From the NCBI RefSeq assembly GCF_963675165.1, contig NC_087377.1, positions 11,580,632 to 11,644,631 on the forward strand: a DNA stretch of 64,000 nt, in the 5' to 3' direction. How positions within the stretch are numbered: the stretch's first letter is position 1; each line of letters begins with the position of its first letter. The translations under genes were made by a program, and so were the position numbers. Of this stretch, positions 22,138 through 35,105 are shown in pieces. This stretch comes from Halichondria panicea. Its lineage: Eukaryota; Porifera; Demospongiae; Suberitida; Halichondriidae. The notes beneath the pieces are model-generated. The model was not told the origin of the DNA and ran no database searches. It worked only from the letters and a program-made list of their open reading frames with translations.

Positions 22138-22487
22138 TCACAACAATACTTCCTTCCAGAGAGAATGGCACTGAACGTCGAACAGACACACCAACACTTT
22201 GAAGATGGCTTCACTCAGAGAAACAAAAGGAGAAATCACTATCACAACACTTCTTTCAGAGAGAGGTGCACTGGTCCTGTCAAGCTTCACATCAATCCAA
22301 GAAAGGGAGTGTCTGGAAAGCAGATGGACTTGCTCTGGGACTTGCCATAGCCGGTCGATACGGTACCCACATAAACACCAGCGTACAGACACTTCAACGC
22401 CTCCAGCTGCTTGTCTTTCAAGACTAGACCTGGTTTTCCAACACAGGATAACGCGTACGCGAGAGCAGAAGAGAAGGTAGCAGCCAT
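22138..22487 (-). pseudogene. RecQ-like DNA helicase fragment
   Basis: Minus strand: an N-terminal piece with LVLKDKQLEALKCLYAG and then STGYGKS, matching the RecQ start (Q-motif region followed by Walker A, normally PTGYGKS). After a frameshift it continues in another frame with RSVVIVISPFVSL, matching the motif Ia segment SVVIVISPLVSL. The rest of the helicase is absent. This is a short, frameshifted remnant of an ATP-dependent DNA helicase, perhaps brought by a transposon or retrocopy. Confidence 0.6.
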
Positions 22488-22915
22488 TACACAACTTGGA
22501 CTAGATTTCTTTTTTCAATGACATCATTATAAATGAAACGGATATCAATGTTTTACAAACTAATGCGGAATAAGAATACTGATAAATATACTGCAATTTA
22601 CGATTACCCAGATTCTGGGTAATTCTGGCGCATGCGTAAACAGTGTATACCAGGCCGTCTTTCTCAGCGGCTTGGAATCGAGGCTAGCTTCTCGCTTTTA
22701 TTCTACAACAAAACTGTAACATCGAAATCTGCCACTATTAACTTGTTGTGTGGAGGCTATCCATGCTGTAAACGCAGTGCTATGGCATCCAGGTGAGTAG
22801 ACTCACATATTACAGACAAACAGACAAAGAAACCAACGTACTACTATACCTATGGCTGCCCACGCGCGCCTCGGGTAATAAGTGGAGTATGCAGATCTAC
22901 AATGTACATTATCAA
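22488..22915. other. Intergenic
   Basis: No gene is supportable. It includes one copy of the recurrent element end GGAATCGAGGCTAG (about 22673-22686), also found at 42130 and in the hairpin at 56457. Confidence 0.3.
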
Positions 22916-23129
22916 TACCGTATAGCGGGTATATTTCGAGGGTATAAATTTTCGCGGATGTGCCTTTAAGAAAGGTTTTCGCAGATTTAATTTTCATGGA
23001 ATAGCGCCTCTTTTGCAGCATGCATGCATGCATGAAATATTAAATTCACGGTTATAAATGTTCGCGGTTCATGCCTAATCCGCGAAAACCACGAACATTT
23101 ATACCCTCGAAATATACCCTCTATACAGT
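22916..23129. mobile_element. MITE with inverted ends (TACCGTATAGCGGG)
   Basis: 214 bp. The left end TACCGTATAGCGGGTATATT and the right end (reverse: ACTGTATAGAGGGTATATT) match over about 40 bp, followed by ATTTTCGCGG-type segments. Related copies are at 29850-30060 and 62517-62732; a decayed one is near 44700-44870. Confidence 0.75.
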
Positions 23130-23207
23130 TTGAAATAGTTGTAGGAAACAAGGACACAAAGTGTTTTGGAGCATAATTATGGCTTCTACACATTCCTAAC
23201 AACTTAC

Positions 23208-23670
23208 CAGGATAGAGTTCAGGAATAGATCGACGTGTCTCTTGAACACTCTCTTACCCAGCGACTTGGCAAACACTGGCAACTGTGGACAGAGAGAGAG
23301 AAAGTGTTAGAGCAACATTGAACACATGCACTCAAGATACCGTATAGTCACAACACATAATAAAACACAAATACTGTACAAGCATTACATATTCTGTGGA
23401 ATGCACTTCTTACAGTGTCAACTTTTGAGGATATTACTCTGTTTTAGCGAAGAACTGGTGTCTAAGAAATTTCAACCCATACACTATCCCTAAAGAAACT
23501 GGAGAGCTACTTTCATATATCTTACTCATCACACCAGTTTAAGCAGTGTCTCCAGGAGGTTGATGTGTTGAGGGTAGTGTCTGTGTTGTAGTGTCTCAGC
23601 ACAGAGGGGGAGGAGGGAGGACACTCGGTCACCACACCCACTCACACCACTCAGCTCTCCAAGCACAAGA
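23208..23670 (-). pseudogene. Exons of the unidentified minus-strand gene
   Basis: A clean exon-like segment at 23282-23208 (75 bp) runs from acceptor CCACAG to donor GTAAGT and codes LPVFAKSLGKRVFKRHVDLF and five more residues. Upstream on the minus strand (about 23665-23535) is the exon with HRHYPQHINLLETLLKL. Both recur in worse shape elsewhere (45.5, 60.1, 0.7 kb). They look helical, like HEAT-type repeats; identity unknown. No complete gene can be assembled. Confidence 0.4.
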
Positions 23671-24560
23671 ATGAAACTGGTTAGAAAATTGTCCAGGTAT
23701 AATTGGAACAGATCTGATATAGAGCACGTGAAGTGTCCGATAAATTACAGTATAATATATATAGGCACATTTTTGGGGTGAGAATTATGCTGGTTTATGC
23801 ATTTTTATAACAATTATGACAGTCAGTAGTATACATATCTGTGGGCCTGATGGGAGTACTGGGTAGTTTTCATCTTTTTTTGTACCTTGTAGCCGAGCAT
23901 GTTTGCACTCTTTCTTTAATGTTGACCATACATTAATTTTAATTGGCAATCTATTAACGTTGTGTGCATGTCTGTCAACAGAAAAGGAGTATCATAAGTT
24001 GACCACATTTTTCTTTTCCCAGAAATCTTCGCCTGACTGCTACAAGTAGGGACCTGCAGAGTGAAAGAGTCTTATTACTGTACATTACTGCTCTGTTTAT
24101 GAAATAATTGTCTCAGAGTTTATTGTCTATCTTTCCTTGTTTGTCACTTTTGGCATTTGTTTTTTGAGCAGTGCTTGCATTGCGCACAACCGTTCAATAG
24201 TTTATACCAAATGTTGATACTGTGCATGCTTGTATGCTTGGTGATGCTGTCTCACTAATAATTAGTGATGGCATATAGTCTTGGACTTATAATTATCAGT
24301 CCAAGATTATGTCATCAACTGCAAGTAGCCTTCATAGTATAGGCCAACTCTGCACTCTCCAACTCTGTAGTAATGCATCCATATAGCTAGCATGCAATAA
24401 TAATAATTGCATAGGCTTAATTATCTATAGTGTATAACTTGTAAGCATGTGTAGGTATTAGTTATTGAATCACTGAAGTTTCCTTGCATAAATTAATGTT
24501 GTGAGGAGGACAAAGGTCGATCAGTATCACGTGATCCCTCATCAACTTCGGTGAACTTAG
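23671..24560. other. Intergenic, no gene seen
   Basis: AT-rich unique-looking sequence with no supportable ORF, RNA or repeat. Confidence 0.4.
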
Positions 24561-24568
24561 TCGATCCC

Positions 24569-25585
24569 GGGTTGTTATAAAACAGGGAATGAGAAATGAG
24601 GAAATGAGAAATGAGGAAATGAGGAAATAAGAAATAGGAAATAAGGAAATAAAGAAATTGAGAACGAGAAATGAGCTGTTAGGCAGAGCATATCTATGGG
24701 CAGAGCAAGTCTGAAGACAAAGCTAACATCTACTGAGCTACAGATACGTACCTCCTGGTGACAAGTCTCCTGGTGCTCTGCCACCATACAGAACTTATGT
24801 TCCTCTGGTACACGGTGTGACACTCTCTACCTCTATCTACTTGTGTGCCATGTACGACTGGCATGGTTCAGACATCAGATCTACCTACGTAACGGTACTT
24901 ACATGTACTGTCCTACAGTCCCACAGTCTCAAACAATTTACCTATGCGTGGCTATACTGGCAATACATTCACTGATTTCACAATCCGGTGGGCAAGTGAT
25001 AGTCGATGGACTGGACTCAATGTCAACATCTACATGTAAGTAACAGCAAAGAAACCTCCAAAACTGTTTGTCAAACCAAGCAAATTCTAATGATCTGCCA
25101 GTCCTGTCGTAAAGCTGCAGGAAGTAATGACATTAGTACACTGTACTGGTATCATATCCAATCTCGCTACAGGGTGAAGAAAGCAATTCCCATTACCATT
25201 CTCACAAGCAATGCCTAGTAAAAGCTGATGCTACCTTTAATGAAGAAAGCTCACTGTGCCATCTGAAGCGATGGTAAAATTTAATTCTTACAATGTGTCC
25301 GACAACCTGTACTGTGTGGAGGTGCCACTATAATTATATATTTGATAACTAAATACTTAGTCACCTACTAGCTGATATCAGTCATTACTTTTGTGCATCT
25401 ATATAATAATAATTATTATAACAATGTCATAATTATTGTGATGAAAATTAATGCCATGGTGATGATCGTAACCATAAATATATTATTATTATTCTATTTC
25501 TTCATTTCCTCATTTCCTATTTCTTATTTCCTCATTTCTTATTTCTCATTTCCTCATTTCTCATTCCCTGTTTTATAACAACCCT
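24569..25585. mobile_element. 1.0-kb inverted-repeat element with 8-bp TSD
   Basis: The ends GGGTTGTTATAAAACAGGG (24569) and CCCTGTTTTATAACAACCC (to 25584) are perfect inverted repeats, each continued inward by GARAAATGAGG-type short repeats (about 80 bp). The octamer TCGATCCC flanks both sides (24561-24568 and 25586-25593). An 8-bp duplication points to a hAT- or KDZ-like transposase acting in trans. No transposase frame inside. Confidence 0.85.
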
Positions 25586-25761
25586 TCGATCCCTAGTTCT
25601 GATGCATAACCACAATTACATCATTTGAAGCCAAATTTGGAGTCTTAGTGTAGACTGGGAATCAAAATTCTAGGCTCATTCCTCTCACTACTCTATCTAT
25701 GTTTCATTGAGATACTGCAAGCTGAATAAGAGCATAGATAGTTCTAGTTCCTCTACTATCT

Positions 25762-27768
25762 ATGATGAGAGCAATGCAACTGTTTACAGCAAATATCCTG
25801 CAGTTGTTTGCTTTTACTGCAGGTAAGAACTATAGCTACACATTATAGACGTCTGTCTTCACTAGCCTAAGTTTACATGTTTTACAGCCACACTGACAAC
25901 ATCTCCCTCCACTGTGGCTTGTCCTGATGACACTGTCACTTTCACCTGCACTCTGCCTGGTAGTGTCATACGATGGACGGTGTTTGCTGCAATGAGTCCA
26001 TCACAAGGCCGGATAGAGTTGTTCAGAATCACTTTGATTCCCAACACCAATATTAATGAGACACGAGGTGATCCAGCATTCCGTGGTATTCTTAATGACT
26101 CCAGTGGAGGATTGCTCACTGCCACTCTCACCTCACTGTCTGAGGCCTCAACTGTGGAGGGTATTATGGTGGAGTGTGTAGGAGAGAACTCACGAAAAGG
26201 TCCTCTCACCATCACTGTGGCTGGTGAGTTCTTTTCATAAATAAATTTCTTGATCAATTTGATACACCCATACAGATCCACCCTCCCCTCCACTGAACCC
26301 AACCGTATCTTCCACTCTAAATCAACCCAGCTCCTCTAATATCACTCTGGAGTGGAACTCCCCCTCCTCTACTGGTGGTGTGTCTGTCAGCTATGTCCTC
26401 ACCATCTCCCCAACACCTCTCTCCAAGTCACCAGTCATCGTGGGGACCACCTCTGGACAGATCACCGTCTCTTACAACACTCCTTACAATATGACCATCA
26501 GAGCTGTTAACTGTGCTGGAATGAATGAAACTTCAATTGTGAATCTAAGTACAATAATTATGTCTTGCATACAGCACATGCACGTATTACTTCTCTTTAT
26601 ACAGTTGTGTGCCCCACACCGTTTACTGCTGCTGGGGTGACTATCACCAACACACCTCCTGTCACTATTGGTGGATCCATGCTCTCCTTCACTTGTAGTG
26701 GAGACAATGAAGTGAGAACCTCAACCTGTGGCAGTAGCGGGTGGTCTCCTGACCCTGGGAGGACCTATGACTGCAGAACAGGTATATATCCTACGTAGTG
26801 GATTAACTGTGTAATGTTGACCTCATTATATCCCCAAGTTACTTGTGGCTCTCCTGCCACACCATCCAGAGGTAATGTGGACGTCAATGGTGGGACACCA
26901 CCCTTCTTAATAGGCTCACAGGTAATCTACCGCTGTGACGAGGGACTGTTCCCTCCTGATGTGAGGACCAGTACATGCACTGATGTGGGGGGTAGGGGAG
27001 AGTGGGTGGAGAATCCTGGGAGCTTGGTGTGCAGGGAGAGGCCAGGTGAAATGTATATATATATAGCTGTTTAGAGGCAATGTTTTTTAATTCCTTCGAA
27101 AAAGCTCATTTTGTAATTTCTGTGACGTACAGTTGTATTAGCTTTAATACGTACACCGCCTTTGTTCCACATTTTCAATGGCAAGTTATTGGATGCTCGT
27201 ATGGAGCTGATTGAGATCAGTACAAACATATTATTTTCTGACCGTCCATATAGCCAACTGCTCTCTTCCTGCTGAGCCCTGTAACGGTGCTATAGTGGAT
27301 TATGAGAGGTTGAATAAGACAGTGTTGGAGGGAACAGTGCTGACTTACCAGTGTGACAATGGACTCTCACTGACTAGACATAACAAAATCACTTGCACTA
27401 ATGCTGGAGAGTGGAGCACTGAGCCTGAGGCAATCATGTGTGTAGTTAGTACTGAAGGTCAGTATAATTTTTTACTATCCCAAAATACAGTCATACTATA
27501 TCTCACAGTTTCTACCTTGTTCTCCACTGCAACTGTCGCTATCAGTGTGGTCATCACTTTCATTGTCACTCTAGTCATTGGATTCCTCACTGGACTCCTA
27601 GTGATGCATATTTTCTCTCGTAAGAAGGCAGTATACTTCCCGGCAACTGAAAGACAAGCTAACGTAGGACCCACTGCACAGCCAGCTGGTCCTGTTTATG
27701 AGGAGGTGTCACCCAAAGAAGAGATTGAACTCAACACAAACCAGGCATATGGACCGTTAGGACTGTGA
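25762..27768 (+). CDS. Receptor F: Ig-FN3-CCP-CCP-CCP-TM, type 2, intact
   Basis: Seven exons: 25762-25822, 25888-26223, 26276-26548, 26605-26781, 26839-27045, 27254-27457, 27509-27768; 505 aa; all introns phase 1. Signal peptide 1-20 (a second ATG lies one codon on). Ig-like 21-132 (TVTFTCTLPGSVIRWTV to IMVECVG). FN3 133-223. CCP domains 224-282, 283-351 and 352-419, each with four Cys and the Trp. TM helix from about VAISVVITFIVTLVIGF to LLVMHIF, anchor SRKK, tail with Y483 (YEEV) and Y500 (NQAYGPL). At the CCP2 exon the usual acceptor (TTAG) is mutated, but the AAG eight bases on keeps phase. Likely a type I surface receptor whose tail can bind SH2 or PTB proteins once phosphorylated; the partner is unknown. 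Confidence 0.88.
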
Positions 27769-29009
27769 AACTCATTCACTATAATATTCAATAGCATGCA
27801 TTCAACAAGTTAATTGTGATCATTCTGCCATTTAATTTGTTTTATAGGCCTATAATAATTATATAGACTCGCTATATTATAGTGTTTCATCTTCGTATAT
27901 ATAACCTGGAGATTGTCTCAATTGCATTCCCTAGCTATTATAATACTGGCAGGAAATTATTTTTTGCTGTAAAACTTGCCATTGTTATAACGTGTTTTTT
28001 CTGATTTCCTCAATCAGATAGAATAAAGTGGTGTGCTTCTTTTGAACCAAGCGATCAAACTTGACAGTTATTATAATTATGGGTCGGTGTGCGGTATAGT
28101 ATGTGCATTACACCCTAACTTTCAGCTATTGTTTTCCTTGCAACTTTCATTATTCAGCATCGGATATAAATGTATAATGTATACGTAATATTATTCATTG
28201 AGAACAATATATGTAGCACTGCATCTGTTCACATATTTAAACTGATGTACACATGTATGTATGTATTCTAATTTGCTTTGTAAGAAAAAAACTGTAAGAG
28301 AATAATTATTAATTATACAACTGTCCACAAATGTACCTGGAAAACTGCCCTTGAGCTTGAGACAGTGTTTACTGTTCTGTCCAACTTTCCCAGATTCCTG
28401 CAGCAAATATAAATCACAGTACATAAAGAAAAACTCAGTGCTAATGCCTCTCACCATGTTTTGCTTCACTCAAGGTATTAGAGGGTTATATAATTATATA
28501 TGTTATTAATGTTGTTTGCAATTGCTGTTGTTGGCTGTTGGAGGTGGCGGTCTGTTTGCATGGTGGTACTGATTGTTGTAGTGCTCATAGTTTTTGTTAT
28601 TATCACCAACAACTTGAAAAGTGGAGCTTATGGAAGGATGTTTTATGATTGTACAAAATCTCAGTATAGCTTGCTACTTGATCTTGATTGTGAACCGTTT
28701 GTGTACTTTATCAATAATGGTCATGATTGCATTCATCTCTATTGTCAACAGAACAGTATCCTTTATGATCACAACAGCTGGCTAAACAAACACTAACAGG
28801 TTACTCAGCCCACAGCTATACACTGAAGTCAGCAATTTAGCAAATGTTTCATTAACGATCTTTACTTTTGAAATTACCCACTGTCTCATGACTGGAGAAG
28901 TATGATCTAATCATAGATATATAAACAAACAGAACTGTTCGATCTAATCTAGGAGGTAAAGATGTCACATTTTGCTTTTGCACTTTTTATATTCGCCCTG
29001 TTATAAATC
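27769..29009. repeat. 3' flank of F and 5' block of G-type units
   Basis: The part 27769-28440 matches the 3' flanks at 37540-38100 and 59355-59880. The part 28438-28800 matches 38110-38600 and 61200-61600, each time ahead of a G-type signal or Ig exon. A small hydrophobic ORF at 28500-28796 is not kept in the other copies. No gene is called. Confidence 0.5.
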
Positions 29010-31675
29010 ATGGTGAACTTGTTGATCAAGCATCTTCTGTTAGCAGTGATGATTGGCTCTCATAGGAGGTATGAATGCAAAACAAGATTATTATTGTGTT
29101 TCATGTGTGATTGAAACTGTTCCATTTCAACAGAGGCCTCATTAGTGTCCAACACCAGTGTGGCATGTCCTGGAGAGGCAGTTCTGTTCATATGCTCTAA
29201 GCCTGCCGCTGCATTGAGATGGCATGTGGATCCTCCAGCGAAGTCTGGGTTGATGTCAAGTCAAAGTACACTCTGTATCGGTTCTCAAATTGGTCGAAGG
29301 GACACATTAGGATCTGGAGTGATAATGTTTGAGGCTGTTCTTGTAAGCAATGATGGTGGAACTCTGACATCCACCCTAATCAACCTCAGTGAAGTGTCTG
29401 TACTGGAAGGAACCAATATTACCTGTATACTACTACCAATTTAAATGGTATTACAGTTGCAATACAGCAGACAACTGTCTCTGTTGCTGGTGAGTAGCTA
29501 TTTAATCTTAACACACATGCAGTTTAACTTATAGACTTTTATTGCACATGCATAGGTAATTCAACCTCAGTCTCCATTAAACCCAAGAATATCCTCCACT
29601 CAAAACCAGCTCAGCTCCTCTCTTGTTATTCTGGACTGGGACCCTCCCTCCTCTACTGGTGGTGTGTCTGTCAGCTATATCCTCGTCATTTCCCCAACAC
29701 CTCTCTCCAGGTCACCAGTCACCATGGAGACCACCTCGGCACAGTTCAATATCTCCCACAACATTCCCTATAACGTGACCATCAGAGCAGTTAACTGTGT
29801 TGGCAGTAGCCGTGACAACATGGTGATGATCCCTTCTATTGGTTAGTTCATATACCGTACAGCCGATAATTTTCGGGGGACAAAATATTCGTAGTTTTCG
29901 TGGTTGAAGCACTGACTATGAATATTTTACCCACGAATGAAGCGACCTTGACTACCTTTACCTGCAGTGCAATCAGCAACCATGAAAATAATATCCACGA
30001 AATGTCTAAATATTGCTACGAATATTTTGTCCCCCAAAAATTACCCGCTATACGGTATATGATTGTCTTAGTTGCGCTCGTTACTACCGTACTCTATCGA
30101 AATTACGACCCACTGCTTCTTTTGAGTGAAAGTTCCTGTATAGGCTATTTGCTTCAAGAATACGCCCACAAGGAAGTGATGCAAACTTTTTAGCGAGCAG
30201 TTTATAGTTGTCAAGAAAGGCTTAGCAGTTTCTTGAGTAAGCTGGTTGCTGAAGATAGCTATACGTATAGATAGTTAGATCCAATGATTATCACTCTTAT
30301 TTGCAAGTATAAGAGACAAGGACAATCTTCTCTGAATCTCTGTTGACAGACTTTTATTCAGCTACTTACCCATGCATTACCATTGTTGTATAATTATTGC
30401 AAGCACTGGCATGCCCCAGAAAATACTAAGTTTTTTCATGAGTAGGCGTAATTTCGAGACAAAACTACCGTTTTTGAAATTACTGTGTAGTATGCAATTA
30501 CAGTGGGCTTAGAGTACGATAATAATTTTGCTTCTCTAATGCAGTTACCTGTCCCTCCAACCCATCACCTGCGAATAGAGTGACCATCAATGGTGCTCCA
30601 CCACTGCCTCCAGTAGTAGGATCAACCCTGAGCTTCAATTTCAATGGACAGACGGTAACAGCAACCTGTGATAGTGTTGGACGATGGTCACCTGATCCCA
30701 CCACTTATGTCTGTATCTCGGGTATAAGGCTGTATTGCTGTCACTCTATACTGTTATTAGGCCCTCCTCTCAGGGCTCACCTGTGGCTCTCTTGTTGCAC
30801 CGTTCAGAGGTAGTGTGGACGTCAGTGGTGGGACACCACCCTTCTCACTGGGTTCACAGGTTATCTATCGCTGTGATGAGGGACTGTTCCCCCCCCTGAT
30901 GTGAGGATCAGCACATGCACTGACGTGGGGGGTAGAGGAAAGTGGGTGGAGAATCCTGGGAGTTTGGTGTGCAGGGAGAGGCCAGGTGAAATGTATGATT
31001 ATAATTATAGCTGTTGTTGAGTCTGTGCATTTTGTGAATGTATGTGCATTTAGGAAATACACCTTTTGACGAACTTCTTGTATGTACAATTCTCAATTAT
31101 CATAAAAAACTACAATTATAGCAAACTGCTCTCTTCTGCTGAGCCCTGCAACGGTGCTATAGTGGACTATGAGAGGTTGAATGAGACAGTGTTGGAGGGA
31201 ACAGTGCTGACTTACCAGTGTGATAATGGACTCTCACTGACTGAACCCAACAACACCACGTGCACTAATGCTGGAGTCTGGAGCACTGAGCCTGAGGCAA
31301 TCAAGTGTGTACTTAGGACTGAAGGTGATGAGCTTTGTAATTGTTTGCTATCTAATACCGGTATCTCATCTCACAGTTTCTACTGTCACTCCTTTGTTAT
31401 CCACTTCTGCAATTGTCGCTATCAGTGTGGTCATCACTTTCATTGTCACTCTAGTCATTGGATTCATCACTGGACTGCTGGTAATGCATCTTTTCTCTCG
31501 TAAGAAGGCAGTGTACTCCCCGGCAACTGAAGGACAAGCAAATGTAGGACCCACTGCACCAGCTGTTCCTGTTTATGAAGAGGTGTCACCCAAAGAGGAG
31601 ATTGAACTTCACACTAACCAGGCGTATGGACCATTAGGACTGCATGTGAAACTCGCTTATTTTAATATTCAATAG
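29010..31675 (+). pseudogene. Receptor G: type 2 with many lesions
   Basis: Signal exon 29010-29068 is two bases short (CTCTCATAGG where the copy at 61.9 kb has CTCTCAGATAGG). Ig exon 29134-29489 (356 bp) ends its frame at a TAA just after the second Ig Cys. FN3 29556-29841. CCP1 30545-30721 has lost a cysteine (SFNFNG for SFTCNG). CCP2 30774-30985 has eight Cs where six bases are expected, shifting the frame. CCP3 31122-31324 is one base short. TM/tail exon 31377-31675 is open; four extra bases (CATG) before the normal stop replace it with a ten-residue extension after GPLGL. A MITE (29850-30060) sits in the FN3-CCP1 intron. Clearly decayed. Confidence 0.8.
29850..30060. mobile_element. MITE, inverted ends (ATACCGTA...CGGTATAT)
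   Basis: 211 bp. Left ATATACCGTACAGCCGATAA and right (reverse) ATATACCGTATAGCGGGTAA form inverted ends, extended by GGGGGACAAAATATTCGTAG on both sides. The second copy is at 62517-62732 in the matching intron of a related unit, so insertion came before that duplication. Confidence 0.8.
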
Positions 31676-32797
31676 CAATCAACAAGTTAATTGCAATCAT
31701 TCTGGCATTTTGTTTGTTTTATAGAACTGTTATTATATATATATAGACTCGCTAGTGTTTTGATAGTGTAGATTAATTGTCTCAAATTACATTTATATCA
31801 CCGTTATTTTTTGCTGTAAAACCTGTCGTTATTATGTAAGTTTTCTGACTTCCTCAATCAGAAATAGTGTGTTTCTTAATGAACCAAGTGATCAAACTCG
31901 ACAGTTATTATAACTACGCCTCGATGTGTGGTAGTATGTGCATTACACCCTAGCTTTCAATATAATCTATTGTTTTCATTGCAGCTTTCATTATTCAGTA
32001 TCGGATACGTAATGTTGGCAATGTAAACAATAACACTGCATTGGTTCATATAATTATTTAAACTGATGAACAAAGAGTAAGAAAAAACAACAATTAAGAG
32101 AATTAATTATATATATATACAACAGTTACTGTTCTGTCAGATTCCTGCAGCAAATATAACTTATTGTAAATTTTTTTACCAGCACTAAAGCTTGTCAGGA
32201 AATAAGCCATGCAGAAGAAATCTCAAAAAGATACTCACCCATTTTAGCTTTCAGTACAATATTCCTCCCACTTGTAATCAATTATCTATTACTGAATTGC
32301 ACCTCATATCATAATTATTGTCATCCGGAATTTGAACTCCTCTCTGTTATATAGCAACGTATATTTGCATGCATGTGCTTTTTGATTTCTTTACAACTGT
32401 TGGGCAGTCTAATCAACTTCAACATAAACACCATTCATGGTGTTTCTGGTGTTTCCTATGCAAACAATTTTATATAGTGAGAAGCTGAATGTATAGACAC
32501 ACAGTTCATTGTGTTGGTTTAATTGGGACTGAACTGATCGAACACTGAGAATAAATTATTATAATTTATAGGGCATGTATAGCTGTTGTATATACATCAT
32601 AATAATAATTATTGTCACCTGCAGTTTCACCAACCAAAGGAATTGATATAACATGCATGCAGTATTATTCTCTGTGGCACTGAGACATCTATGTAATTAT
32701 ATATATACATAATATACCAAAATTGTAATTATATAGTCCTATGAACCGACATGTACAATGTATAGTGCAGCATCATAAAAACGCTAAATGACAATTC
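31676..32797. other. Intergenic between G and H
   Basis: Convergent 3' flanks of G and H, repeated at 53444-54593. No gene. Contains AT microsatellite bits. Confidence 0.5.
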
Positions 32798-35105
32798 TTA
32801 CAGTCCAACTGGTCCATATGCTTGGTTAATATTCAGTTCAATCTCCTCTTTGCATGACACTTCTTCATAAACAGGACCAGCTGGTACAGTGGGTCTTACG
32901 TTAGCTTGTCCATCAGCTGATGAGGAGTATACTGCCTTCTTATGAGAGCAAAGGTACATCACTATAGGAATCCAGTGAGGAATCCAATGATCATGAACAG
33001 AACTGCCGTGACAACCACACTAACGGAAACAGCAATTCCAAGGTCAGTACCAGTGAATAGAGTTGGGGATTGATCTGTATATAGGTGGTTCAATATATAT
33101 ACATGCAAGTAACGTAAACACTAACCTTTGCAGACCGTTTTCCCTGGATTCTTGTCCCACTCTCCTGTAGCTAGACAGGTAGCAGTCATTATCCCCTCAG
33201 GGAACAGTCCATCGTCACACTGAAAGGTCACTTGTGTACCAGGAATAGCTAGTACTGAATGATCACTTATGGTACCATTCTGTGGTGAGGATAGTAGAGC
33301 TGTGCACCTCATTGGAAGAGCTGGAATTATCGTGAGAAGTAAGCATATAATTATGCACTTACAAGCAAATTATTATTACGGCTCACGAGTTGTGGGGGAC
33401 GGTTGGGTAAGTTGGCTACACTCAGTAGTCTCAGGATCTGGACTCCACATCAGTGTACTCTCACATGTAACCACTGAAACAGCAGATACATACCCAGCGT
33501 CACACTGGATGGTTACTATGGATTTTGGCAATCTGCTGGACACCGGTCCAAAGGCTCCGTTTGTAGAGTTGGTCAACATAGGACAGCCGCCTGAGAGGGA
33601 ATCAGAAATTAATGTGACTGTATGTGTGTTCAATAATATTGATACTTGGCAGCTCTTACCAATCAAAAAGTTATACTCAGCAGTTGTACTGTTTCCAGCA
33701 CAGTTGGTAGCTACAACACTGACAGTGTAGTCCACATTGTATTGAGCAGTCACAGTGACGGAGGTGGATGTGAGGACAGTAGCAGAGAGCTGGGCCGGAG
33801 GTGAGATGATCACTGTGTAGCTTCGATCACCAGTCTCAGTAGGAGGGTTCCAACCAACAGTTACACTAACTTTATCAGCTGAGCTACTCAGAATTGAGTC
33901 ACTGACTCCATTTGGTGGTGTGGTAGCTGTAGAAAAGTATTGCAAAACTTACTTTGCATGCATAATTATAATCTCACTTGCTGTCAGTATGGTTAGTTCT
34001 TCCCTCAACTCAGGCTGCAATAAAGGAAGACAACTAATAGTGATTCCCTCCACCGCAGGGAAACTCAAACTGGAGATGATCGCTGAACTAGTAGAATTAA
34101 ACATGATAAATGTAACGGTGTACTGATCTCGTTGGAATGGAAGTTCTGTTATGCTATCAAGTATCAAGTCCCTTGTTGGATCAGGTACGTCCCATTCCAG
34201 CAAAGCCCCAGGCACTGTACAAGTGAGTGAGATCACATCTCCAGCACAGGGGGTCTCAGTGTAGTCACGAGTCAGACCACCTAGCACCAAGGGTACACCT
34301 TTAGGAAGGAAATCTAGAATCAGATTTACAAACATGGACACTATAGACTCTAGTATAGGCAGGATACCCAAATTTATTTTCTCTCAATTTCAAGCTACCC
34401 TATAACTATAATTATTCTCAGAAATCTGGGGAATTTGGATAACAACGTAAATGATCCAGTGCATGACGTTTTATTTCTGCAATCTCACGTATCTATACTA
34501 ATAGTACATAATTATACAGTATCTACAGTTCAGGCCCTACTGTTAGCAGTGAAGATGACCGTCTATAGCCTTGGCAAAGCCGAAGAAAAATAGCTTATAG
34601 AGTGAAGTGCTACAACAAACCTACATTTACTAATAAGTCAATTCTTTTGTACAGCTATAGCTCTGCATGTGTACATGCATGCACACTGAATTTATAGCTA
34701 CTTTGTCTGTATTAATTGTTTGAAGAAATGTTCAGTTTTACGGAACATGTTACAAGATAAGTTTGCACATGCGTAAACAGTCAGTAGCCCTTTCTTCACT
34801 CGAGGCAGCCTTGTGGAGGAGGCTAATTGCATCTCTGATAAGCTAAAAGAAAAATTTTCCCTCAGACTCCCTTACTTAATTCATCTTCCCCAATAGCCAT
34901 TAATCCTACGGTCATAATTATTCATTTGCAAAATAACGATTTCATAAGGTGAAACATGCAACGCGATTGTTCATTTGAGGGTACTTTTAATTTCAATCTC
35001 TCTGTTCTTACAGTGAATATTGATACCTATACACTACAGTGACTCACCAACCACTAAAACCCAAATAGTTCTAGATCTAGCCTCAGCTTGTGTCATCAGA
35101 GTCAT
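32798..35105 (-). pseudogene. Receptor H: type 1, one 2-bp lesion in TM
   Basis: Minus-strand exons: signal 35105-35048 (ending RTIWVLVVG), Ig 34298-33978, FN3 33926-33660, CCP1 33590-33387, CCP2 33320-33126, TM/tail 33074-32798. Phase 1 throughout. Ig, FN3 and both CCP exons are fully open, with canonical Cys and Trp. The TM exon is 277 bp against 275 in its twin H': an extra TA (CCTATAGTG for CCTAGTG) makes stop codons in mid-helix, so anchor and tail are lost. The CCP2 donor here is an ordinary GT (GTTAGT), unlike the GC donors of A and B. Alternatively a sequence error; then it would be intact (about 439 aa). Confidence 0.78.

Noticed and set aside
25862-26302. Long minus-strand frame over receptor F's Ig exon; same at 35359-35826, 39455-39838 and 57221-57667
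   Set aside because: Antisense shadows of the Ig exon; the plus strand has signal peptide, splice sites and domain cysteines.
28500-28796. Small ORF with a hydrophobic segment (VCMVVLIVVVLIVFVIIT)
   Set aside because: The DNA block is repeated at 38.2 and 61.2 kb, but the frame differs in the second copy and is broken in the third, so it is better read as repeated flank than as a gene.
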